A stretch of 64,000 bases of DNA from Arthrobacter sp. 131MFCol6.1 (GTDB lineage: Bacteria > Actinomycetota > Actinomycetes > Actinomycetales > Micrococcaceae), in assembly GCF_000374925.1 (NCBI RefSeq), contig NZ_KB895541.1:1366122-1430121 (forward strand), written 5' to 3'. The position numbers were made by a program, and so were the translations under genes. The notes under the pieces were generated by a model. It had not been told where the DNA came from. It worked only from the letters and a program-made list of their open reading frames with translations, and did not search any database. The stretch's first letter is position 1, and every line of letters starts with the position of its first letter. This document shows, piece after piece, positions 57,129-64,000 of this stretch.

Positions 57129-60100
57129 GAACCAGAACCTGGCGTCCCTGCCTTTTTCCGCGATGCCCGGTGCGTCCCGTGGGCTGCGTTGGCTGCAGCA
57201 CGGGTCCCGCGGGCTGCGTCGGATGCAGCACGGGTTGCGTGGGCTCCGTGGGCGCCGTGCGCACCCTTGGAGATTTTAGGCCGGCCGGCAGCTGCCGCGG
57301 CTGCGTCCCGGTGACGGGGCCCGCGCGATGCCAGGGCCGCGAGGGTTGCGGATGCGGCGGGGTTCATCACCTCGCGGGCCGGGTTCCCGGAATACGTTGC
57401 ACCTTCCGGGACATCTTCGCCTTTCATCAGAAAGGCGTCGGCGCTGAGGGACGAACCTTCGCGCATCGTCGCCCCGTAGTTGACCCAGCCATCGACGCCG
57501 AGGGAGCAGTGGTTGCCGAACACGATGTAGTCGGACTTGAACGCGCCGTCTTCCATGGAGTGGCCCTGGACGTGTGTTCCCTCGTTGAACGTACAGTGAT
57601 CGCCGATCGTGACGAGGGTTTTTTCCGGCATGTTCAGGCCGGCGTCGTAGAGCCGCTTGCCCACCTTGACGCCCAGCAGCCTCCACATCAGGGCCTTGAA
57701 CGGGGTTCCATTGAACGGCGCCCCGGCCAGCAGCTTCCAGAGACGCTCATGCCGCCAGAAGTACCGGTCGTAGATCGAGCAGTATTCCGGCTTCAGGCGG
57801 CGGAAGCCCATGACCGAACGCTCCACCAAAGCGGTAAACAGCACCCGGAACACCAGCAAGCCAAGCATTGCCGCGGCGATGGCCAGCACACCGAGGAAGC
57901 TGTGCGCCGAAACGGCTACAGCGCCGGCCAGTGTGGCAGCGAGCAAGAGGACCCATTTCACGGAAAGGAACAGCACCATGCTCAGGATGTTGTGCCGGTT
58001 CTTGGCCGGGAGGATCCGTTTCACGGCTTCCGGGGTATTGAGTTCCTCAAACTGCGCGTCACGCTGGACCGACCGGGGAATCTCAAATGCGGGTGAGCCG
58101 AGCAGCCCCACGTCCCTCCGGATCGGGCCGTCAATCGGAATCATAACTTTCGAGGCCAGGAGGCAGTTCTCACCGACATGGGCACCGATCGGAAACGTGA
58201 TGTTGTTTCCGAGGAAGTTGTGGCCGGCGATCTGGACCTGCGAGAGCCGGAAGGAGGAGCTCGTGTAATCGGCGTTCATCATGTTCAGGCCGTCTGAGAC
58301 CATGGTTCCCGTTCCTACAGAGCACAGGAATGGCGATTCGTGGCCCAGTGTGGGGCCGAAGTTTGAACCTGTTTGCTGCACGTTGCCCAGTTTCCAGCCC
58401 AGGGCCTGCAGGTAGTAGATGATGTAGGAGCTGTCGCCGAAGGTGTCTTTGTACGTTTTGATGTTCGAGACGCGGGATATCAGCCGGTGGATCGAAAAAT
58501 GCCAGCCATAGAGCGGATAGACCACATCAGGCTTAATGAAGTGGTTCAGCAGTCGCGGCAGGCAGAGGACGGTCACCAGGCCGGTGATCAGCCCGACAAT
58601 GAACAGGACCAGTGTCACCACCACGACGTCGACAAAGAACGTGAAGGCTCCCAACTGAAGGTGTCCTGTGCTCAGGTAGGGCGGCAGCAGCGCGGCCAGC
58701 CCGAGGACGCCCGCGGGAACAACCAGGACGAGGCGGTTGAACAGCTGGAGCAGGCTGTAGATGACCCTCCGGCGGGTGCTGCATTGGACGGCCGGGACCC
58801 GCAAGTAGTTTGTGCTGGCACGTGCGGCGGGAGAACCGTGCCAGACCTCGCAGTCGGGTACCGCCTGCGAGGTCTGCAGCGATGAGGCATGTCCGAGCTG
58901 CGTGTCATTGCCCATCGACGTTCCAATGTCGAGGGTGGTTCTCTCCGAGATGAGAACGTTGCTTCCCAACGACACCGGGCCGATCTCGATGATGCCCGCA
59001 TGTGCCCGGTAGCACAGGAACGAGGAGTCTTTGTTGATGACGGTGTTGTCACCGACGGTGAGCAGGTCCGGGCACGCGGGCACCTTCCGGGAGAAGATCA
59101 CGACCCCCTTGCCGATCTTTGCGCCCAGTAGCCGGAGATACAGCACATAAAGCGGCGAACCCGCGAACGTCACCAATGGGTTTGCCCTCGTAAGTGTCTT
59201 GACCGTCCAAAAACGGAGATAGGCCAGGCTCCAGATTCGGATGGTGCCGGGCTTCCACCTCCCGACGAGGACCCATTTGGCGATGATCGGGGTCACAGAC
59301 AGGACCACGAAAGTTGCGACACCGAACCCGATGGAGCGAAGCCACATGTCCAAAGGTGTGCTTCCCCCCAACACCCATTCGTAGCCAAATATCAGCAGCC
59401 AAGCGGCGTACATCGTATAACCGAGGAAAATCAGCAGTTGGATTGCACCACACAGGGCGTACTGGAACGAACTCACCGGGGGCATCGGTGCGGGGCGCGC
59501 AGCGTCGGCCGCCGGTACGTCCGCGATGTGAATAGATTCACTGTGCCTGGCTTCGAGGCACGCGGCGAGCTGCCGAACCGTCGGGTGCTCGTAGATATCC
59601 TGCATCGCCGCTGCGGGCAGGGCGGTTTCTTTCCTGATGCCGGCGCAGTAGCGCGCCATCAACAACGAGTCGGCACCGAGGTCGTTGAAGAAGTGGGCAT
59701 CGGTGGAGACCTTGTCAAGGCTCAGCACGGCGCCGAGCTGGGCGGCCAGGGCCTCTTCGGCGGCGGTTGTCGGGGCGGTGTATGACCCCGAGCCCGCCCG
59801 GCTGATCCTGTGCTCCGGACGGGGCAACCGCTTCCGGTCCACTTTGTCACTGGCCATCATGGGAATGGCGTCCAGCTGTTCAAAGTAAGCAGGAACCATG
59901 TACCCGGGAAGCCTCGTGCGCAGCATCCGGTGGAGGTCATGGGCATCCACGCCCTCCACGTCCTGACGCAGGGTGTAGTAGGCCGCCAGCTCCACGGTTC
60001 CTTGTTCCGGCTCATAGGTCTGGACGACTGCCTGCGCAATGCCCGGGAGCTGCAGGAGGACGGATTCTATTTCGCTCAGTTCGATCCGGTAGCCGCGAAT

Positions 60101-61459
60101 TTTGACCTGGGTATCGATCCGGCCGAAGTATTCGAGTTGCCCGTCGTCGTTTACCCGTCCAAGATCTCCGGTGCGGTAAATCCGGCCGGAGGGATTGTTC
60201 TCAATCCCCAGGAAATCCGGGACAAAGGCCCGTTCCGTCAAGTCCTCACGGTTCACATACCCGCGCGCCAGGCCCACCCCCGCGAGGCCGATTTCTCCCG
60301 TTTCACCGCGCGGGAGGGCCCGAAGCTCAGCGGGATCCACAATCACCGCGGTGTACGTGGGCAAGGGCACCCCGAGGGACACCGGCATGTCCGGGTCGAG
60401 GACCGACCAGGTCGCGGTAACGGTCGCCTCGGTGGGGCCGTAGACATTCAGGAAGCGCCGGCCGGGGCGGTGCCAGCGCATCACGAGGTCCTTGGGACAT
60501 GCCTCTCCGGAGACCAGCAGGAACCGCAACCCGGGCAGGTCTTCGTCAAGCGTCGCCAGCAGCGTTGGAACGCAGCAAAGGGCGGTGATCTTTTTTTCCT
60601 GCAGGTACTCCGCGAGCTCGGCACCCAGCATGCTGGACCGGCCCGGCTTGGGCACCAGAGTGGCTCCGACCATCCAGGCAACCCAGATTTCCTCCACCGA
60701 AAAATCGAAGGCGATCGTCATGCCTTGGTACACGCGGTCCGTGGACTCAATCCCGTAGACGTCAGAGGCCACGCGGACAAAATTGCAGATACTGGCCTGT
60801 TCCACTGCCACGCCCTTGGGGCGTCCGGTCGAACCGGAGGTGTAGATGATGTAGGCCAGCTCATCCTTCGTTCCGCCATGGTCCGCGCTTCCCAGGCGGG
60901 AGGGATCCTTGGCGTCGATCTGGGCCTGCACATCATCAACGCACACCGTGACGGCGGCTACCTCAGGCAGCAGATCCCTCAGATGGGACAGAGACAGGAC
61001 CATGGACACGTTGGCGTCCTCGACGATGTACTGAAGACGGTCAGGGGGAAATCCCGGGTCCAGGGGAACATAGGCCGCATGGATCTTCAGAACGGCCAGC
61101 ATCGCCACGTAGGCCCGCCATGGCTGGTCAAACAGCAGGGCGATGCGGTCACCAGGCCGGGCACCGCACACCAGAAGATGCCGCGCCAGCTGGTTCGCCC
61201 GTTCATCCAGCTCCGTGTACGTCAGGACAACGTCCCCCGCATCGACGGCAACCTGGTCGCCGCGCCCCTGTTCCCGCAAGCGGTCGCAACTATCCTCAAA
61301 CAGCCGGTCCAAACGCTCGCCCCGCCGCCAGCGAGCGGCCTGGTCGGGCGCGGCCGACGTCAGGACAGTTCCGCCTTCCGAGCCGCCGATCATCGACATT
61401 ATTCCCCGCAACTCGGGAGGTCTGGTGAGGCCGTTGCCGATCCTCGCGGTCTTGCCCAT
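57125..61459 (-). CDS. Pls-like single-module NRPS, probable poly(diaminobutyrate) synthetase
   Basis: 1444 residues. Adenylation domain about 50-545 (IIYTSGSTGRPKG, FDFSVEEIW, NVYGPTEATVTATW, YRTGDLGR, IRGYRIELSE, ASDKVDRK), carrier domain about 570-640 with Ser598 in LGADSL. Then six membrane segments (664-690, 707-732, 903-930, 938-968, 1160-1187, 1189-1215) alternate with three soluble domains; C1 and C3 show hexapeptide-like repeats (IGKGVVIFSRK, VTIGDHCTFNEGTHVQG). No condensation or thioesterase domain. This is the layout of Streptomyces poly-lysine synthetase Pls. My reading of the specificity residues is DFECLSVVTK. Upstream genes make L-2,4-diaminobutyrate, so that is the likely monomer. 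Start ATG 61459 after AAGGAG, 15 bases behind the aspartokinase gene. Confidence 0.85.
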   Translation of the reverse strand: MGKTARIGNGLTRPPELRGIMSMIGGSEGGTVLTSAAPDQAARWRRGERLDRLFEDSCDRLREQGRGDQVAVDAGDVVLTYTELDERANQLARHLLVCGARPGDRIALLFDQPWRAYVAMLAVLKIHAAYVPLDPGFPPDRLQYIVEDANVSMVLSLSHLRDLLPEVAAVTVCVDDVQAQIDAKDPSRLGSADHGGTKDELAYIIYTSGSTGRPKGVAVEQASICNFVRVASDVYGIESTDRVYQGMTIAFDFSVEEIWVAWMVGATLVPKPGRSSMLGAELAEYLQEKKITALCCVPTLLATLDEDLPGLRFLLVSGEACPKDLVMRWHRPGRRFLNVYGPTEATVTATWSVLDPDMPVSLGVPLPTYTAVIVDPAELRALPRGETGEIGLAGVGLARGYVNREDLTERAFVPDFLGIENNPSGRIYRTGDLGRVNDDGQLEYFGRIDTQVKIRGYRIELSEIESVLLQLPGIAQAVVQTYEPEQGTVELAAYYTLRQDVEGVDAHDLHRMLRTRLPGYMVPAYFEQLDAIPMMASDKVDRKRLPRPEHRISRAGSGSYTAPTTAAEEALAAQLGAVLSLDKVSTDAHFFNDLGADSLLMARYCAGIRKETALPAAAMQDIYEHPTVRQLAACLEARHSESIHIADVPAADAARPAPMPPVSSFQYALCGAIQLLIFLGYTMYAAWLLIFGYEWVLGGSTPLDMWLRSIGFGVATFVVLSVTPIIAKWVLVGRWKPGTIRIWSLAYLRFWTVKTLTRANPLVTFAGSPLYVLYLRLLGAKIGKGVVIFSRKVPACPDLLTVGDNTVINKDSSFLCYRAHAGIIEIGPVSLGSNVLISERTTLDIGTSMGNDTQLGHASSLQTSQAVPDCEVWHGSPAARASTNYLRVPAVQCSTRRRVIYSLLQLFNRLVLVVPAGVLGLAALLPPYLSTGHLQLGAFTFFVDVVVVTLVLFIVGLITGLVTVLCLPRLLNHFIKPDVVYPLYGWHFSIHRLISRVSNIKTYKDTFGDSSYIIYYLQALGWKLGNVQQTGSNFGPTLGHESPFLCSVGTGTMVSDGLNMMNADYTSSSFRLSQVQIAGHNFLGNNITFPIGAHVGENCLLASKVMIPIDGPIRRDVGLLGSPAFEIPRSVQRDAQFEELNTPEAVKRILPAKNRHNILSMVLFLSVKWVLLLAATLAGAVAVSAHSFLGVLAIAAAMLGLLVFRVLFTALVERSVMGFRRLKPEYCSIYDRYFWRHERLWKLLAGAPFNGTPFKALMWRLLGVKVGKRLYDAGLNMPEKTLVTIGDHCTFNEGTHVQGHSMEDGAFKSDYIVFGNHCSLGVDGWVNYGATMREGSSLSADAFLMKGEDVPEGATYSGNPAREVMNPAASATLAALASRGPRHRDAAAAAAGRPKISKGAHGAHGAHATRAASDAARGTRAAANAAHGTHRASRKKAGTPGSGS
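57176..57235 (-). repeat. 30-bp tandem repeat coding the synthetase tail
   Basis: Two 30-base units (57176-57205, 57206-57235) differ at few positions and encode TRAAANAAHG and TRAASDAARG in the Ala/His/Arg-rich tail (about residues 1397-1440) of the synthetase. Flanking CAT/HGA-type triplet repeats extend it. Confidence 0.7.
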
Positions 61460-61474
61460 CCTTTAGCTCCTTCG

Positions 61475-62926
61475 CTAGAAGTGACGTGCCACAGTTCTGT
61501 CGCCCTGGGAAACAGGGGTCATATCCTGGCCAGAAATCGCGACCCACGTCTGAAGCGGGGGGCCCCCAGCGGGCGTCAGATGGCCTTCATGACCCGCCGC
61601 CGTTGCCTCGTCCGCCGGGGCCATGCCGAAGGCCCGCCGGACAGCGCGCTCGGCATCCGCGAGCCGGCTGGCGTGCGTGACAGCCCCCACGGACGTCTCG
61701 GAAATATCAACCAGATCGAGCTCCACATCGGCGTCGGACAGGGCCTTGAGGAAAGTGCAGAAAATTTCCGGGGACGACCGCATGCCCAGACCCGTGATGG
61801 ACACCCTGCCCACCTGGCCGTCATGCTGCAATCCCTGGAATCCAATGGCTCCCTTTTCAGCATCCAGCACCGCAAGGGCGTTGCCGGCGTGGGCCGCCGG
61901 CACGATCAGGGCAACGTCGGAACGCCTCGGGCCCTTGCCCGCCGAATTCTGGACGATCGCCTGGACGTGCGCACCCGAACTTGAGAGGACGTGCAAGATG
62001 CGTGCCATGGTGTCCGGCTGGTCCGGCATTCCCACGACCGTGATTTTCGATGCCGAGTTGACCCCTGCTACTCCGGTCACCTCGGGTTGTTCCCTGGCGG
62101 ACTGGAGGAGTGGATGTCGGTCAAGGCCAGGCAGAATCAACGTCCCTGGCTCCGGCACAAAGGATGACCTCACATGGATTGGAATGCCGAACCGGCGGGC
62201 ATACTCAACACAGCGCAGGTGCAGTACCTTGCAGCCGGAGGCGGCGAACTCAAGCATTTCCTCGCTCGAGAGGACCTCGATCTTCCGCGCTGTCGGGACG
62301 ACGCGGGGGTCCGCGGTGTAGACCCCGTCGACGTCGGTGTAGATTTCACAAATATCGGCCCCGAGCGCAGCGGCCAGGGCGACCGCGGTAAGATCCGAGC
62401 CGCCGCGGCCGAGCGTGGTAACCCTGTTCCGTTTCTGCGTCCTGCCCTGGAACCCTGCCACGATGGGGACCTCACCACGGGCCAGACTGCTGCGGACGCG
62501 GTCCGGCCTGACATCAGTGATGTGTGCCTTGCCGTGGATGCTGTCGGTAATGAGGCCGGCCGCACTGCCGGTAAATGTGCGGGGCAGCTGGCCAAGATCC
62601 GCCAGGGCAATCGCCAAAAGCGCGGAGGACACAAGTTCGCCGATGCTCAGCAGGGCGTCAAGGTCCACAGGCAGGGGCCGGGCGGAAACCTCCGCGGCGA
62701 GGTCGCAGAGTTCGTCGGTGGTATCGCCCATGGCGGACACCACCGCCACGACCCGATAGCCGTTGGTCCGCGTTTTGGCGATCCGCTCGGCTGCCCGGAG
62801 GATACCCGCGGCATCCGCCAGGGACGAACCGCCAAACTTTTGTACAATGACGCTTCCCGGGGGAATCGCCCGGTCGGTTTCCGCTAGATCACTGTCGTTG
62901 AAATCTGTTGCCTTGCGGGTACCCAT
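61475..62926 (-). CDS. Aspartate kinase, pathway-dedicated copy
   Basis: Phosphorylates aspartate, the first step toward aspartate semialdehyde. 483 residues: IVQKFGGSSLADAAG near residue 30, VVSAMGDTTDEL, TLGRGGSDLTAVALAAALGA, EIYTDVDGVYTADPR, and two ACT domains (KITVVGMPDQPDTMARIL, GRVSITGLGMRSSPEIF). It has a 25-residue head before the kinase core and a tail of about 40 residues not usual for actinobacterial LysC (about 420). Start ATG 62926 with GGGGAG. Position between the aminotransferase and synthetase genes suggests a copy devoted to the polymer, perhaps with relaxed feedback; that is not shown by the sequence. Confidence 0.92.
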   Translation of the reverse strand: MGTRKATDFNDSDLAETDRAIPPGSVIVQKFGGSSLADAAGILRAAERIAKTRTNGYRVVAVVSAMGDTTDELCDLAAEVSARPLPVDLDALLSIGELVSSALLAIALADLGQLPRTFTGSAAGLITDSIHGKAHITDVRPDRVRSSLARGEVPIVAGFQGRTQKRNRVTTLGRGGSDLTAVALAAALGADICEIYTDVDGVYTADPRVVPTARKIEVLSSEEMLEFAASGCKVLHLRCVEYARRFGIPIHVRSSFVPEPGTLILPGLDRHPLLQSAREQPEVTGVAGVNSASKITVVGMPDQPDTMARILHVLSSSGAHVQAIVQNSAGKGPRRSDVALIVPAAHAGNALAVLDAEKGAIGFQGLQHDGQVGRVSITGLGMRSSPEIFCTFLKALSDADVELDLVDISETSVGAVTHASRLADAERAVRRAFGMAPADEATAAGHEGHLTPAGGPPLQTWVAISGQDMTPVSQGDRTVARHF

Positions 62927-63001
62927 TTTGCTCCCCGAAATCTACTTCGATTCTTGCTAGGGGCACTGGCCCCTGTGAGCCGTTTTGCCCTGTTCGGATG
63001 C

Positions 63002-64000
63002 TCAAATGGTTGATCCCAAGGCGACCGGCTCTCCGGTTACAGTCACTGCGGCTGCAGCGAGAATATCGAGTCCCTTCTGAAGATCCTCTGGGCTGATAGT
63101 CAGCGCGGGCATCGCCTTGACCACCTCACCTTCGGGGCCGGACGTTTCCACGAGCAGGCCCCTGGCGAACGATTCAGCTGCGATCCTCTCCGCAGTCTGG
63201 GGGTTGGGGTAGTAAACCCCCGCGAGCAGTCCCCGGCCACGGACCGTGGCGCCTTCGACGCCCGCGGCGATCTGCGTCAGCCCGTCGTGGAGCTGCGCAA
63301 TGAGCCTCGCAACGGTTGACTGGAAGCTGCCGTCCTGCCAGTAGTACTCCAGGGCAGCTGCGCCGGTGACGAATGCCGGGTTGTGGCCCCGGAATGTTCC
63401 GTTGTGCTCGCCCGGCTTCCAGATATCCAACCCGGGTTTGAACAGTGTCAGTGCCAAAGGCAGGCCAAAGCCCGAGATGGACTTCGACAGGCAGACGATA
63501 TCGGGAGTGATCCCAGCCTCCTCAAAACTGAAAAAGGTCCCCGTCCGTCCGCACCCGGCCTGTACATCATCAACGATGAGCAGGATGTCATGTTGACGGC
63601 ACAGCTCTGCAAGGCCTCGCAGCCAGGACGCCCGGGCGGCCCGGAGCCCGCCCTCGCCCTGAACGGTTTCCACGATCACCGCTGCGGGCTTATCGATGCC
63701 CGAGCCCCTGTCTTCCAGTGCTTGCCGGAGCCACAGGAAGTCCGGCATCTGACCGTTGAAAAACCCGTCATAGGGCATGCTCGATGTGTTCGTCAGGGGG
63801 ACGCCGGCTCCCTGACGTTTCATTGAATTGCCCGTGACTGACAACGATCCCAGGGTCATCCCGTGAAACGCATTGGTGAAGCTCAGGACATGCTGCCGGC
63901 CGGTTACCTTCCGGGCAAGCTTCAGGGCAGCCTCCACTGAGTTTGTTCCCGTCGGACCGGGGAACATGACTTTGTAGTCCAAATTTCTGGGTTGGAGGAT
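63002..64000 (-). CDS. ectB: L-2,4-diaminobutyrate:2-oxoglutarate aminotransferase (EctB type), 5' end outside window
   Basis: Class III PLP aminotransferase that turns aspartate semialdehyde plus glutamate into L-2,4-diaminobutyrate. The 332 visible residues include [20 protein letters not shown], a hallmark of Ect[17 protein letters not shown], the PLP aspartate in [11 protein letters not shown], the PLP lysine in [14 protein letters not shown], and [14 protein letters not shown]. About 90 N-terminal residues lie beyond position 64000. No ectA or ectC lies downstream, so the diaminobutyrate is not directed to ectoine here. It is 75 bases before the aspartokinase gene and should be in the same operon. 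Confidence 0.9.
   Translation of the reverse strand: MLQPRNLDYKVMFPGPTGTNSVEAALKLARKVTGRQHVLSFTNAFHGMTLGSLSVTGNSMKRQGAGVPLTNTSSMPYDGFFNGQMPDFLWLRQALEDRGSGIDKPAAVIVETVQGEGGLRAARASWLRGLAELCRQHDILLIVDDVQAGCGRTGTFFSFEEAGITPDIVCLSKSISGFGLPLALTLFKPGLDIWKPGEHNGTFRGHNPAFVTGAAALEYYWQDGSFQSTVARLIAQLHDGLTQIAAGVEGATVRGRGLLAGVYYPNPQTAERIAAESFARGLLVETSGPEGEVVKAMPALTISPEDLQKGLDILAAAAVTVTGEPVALGSTI

Noticed and set aside
57125..64000. Epsilon-poly-lysine or ectoine as the product
   Set aside because: EctB next to the synthetase points to diaminobutyrate rather than lysine, and no ectA or ectC is seen for ectoine. Lysine cannot be fully excluded without an activity test.

Overview
The window is high-GC actinobacterial chromosome. 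The gene content (13E12-type DUF222/HNH gene, sunset-domain protein, IclR regulator of the NdgR/LtbR type beside leuCD, many GTG starts, DUF2510 membrane protein) fits Arthrobacter, Pseudarthrobacter or a close Micrococcaceae relative; this placement is an inference. Both edges cut genes: ddl at the left and a diaminobutyrate aminotransferase gene at the right.

Regions. (1) 1-4.1 kb, minus strand: murA-plsC-gpsA-ddl, an envelope precursor operon. (2) 4.3-6.8 kb: a GNAT acetyltransferase and a DUF222/HNH gene that carries a duplicated 5' end and apparent frameshifts at both ends. (3) 6.9-10.5 kb: leuD and leuC divergent from their likely regulator, then a DUF1697 gene. (4) 10.5-14 kb: two membrane-anchored dynamin-like GTPases with overlapping stop and start. 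(5) 14.1-16.1 kb: tRNA-Glu, tRNA-Gln and a heptad-repeat membrane protein. (6) 16.1-20.1 kb: HAD phosphatase, gltX, FAH-family hydrolase, MBL hydrolase. (7) 20.2-36.5 kb: ilvE, leuB, metG, an ABC/FtsX export system, then serA, ilvC, ilvN, ilvB, ilvD and a LysR regulator. ilvB is preceded by a 33-residue Val-rich leader peptide and an intrinsic terminator, an attenuator layout. Similar TCTCA-type boxes lie in front of leuC, leuB, ilvB and ilvD. (8) 36.7-39 kb: sunset-domain protein and a sugar-dehydrogenase-like lipoprotein. (9) 39.1-48.1 kb: after tRNA-Lys, a low-synteny stretch of short secreted, membrane and hypothetical genes, including a membrane-anchored metzincin protease and a His/Asp/Trp-rich exported protein; some genes are broken. 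(10) 48.1-57.1 kb: MarR regulator, Bcp peroxiredoxin, tRNA-Leu, fasciclin lipoprotein, peptide-type solute-binding lipoprotein, mqo, RND-type permease.

The most interesting locus is 57.1-64 kb on the minus strand: an EctB-type diaminobutyrate aminotransferase (partial), a second-type aspartokinase with N- and C-terminal extensions, and a 1444-residue single-module synthetase with adenylation and carrier domains followed by six membrane segments and three acyltransferase-like domains. This is the architecture of epsilon-poly-lysine synthetase (Pls). With the two precursor enzymes, aspartate can be turned into aspartyl phosphate and, through the semialdehyde, into L-2,4-diaminobutyrate, which the synthetase would polymerise. 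I propose a cationic poly(diaminobutyrate) pathway; the product is inferred, not shown.
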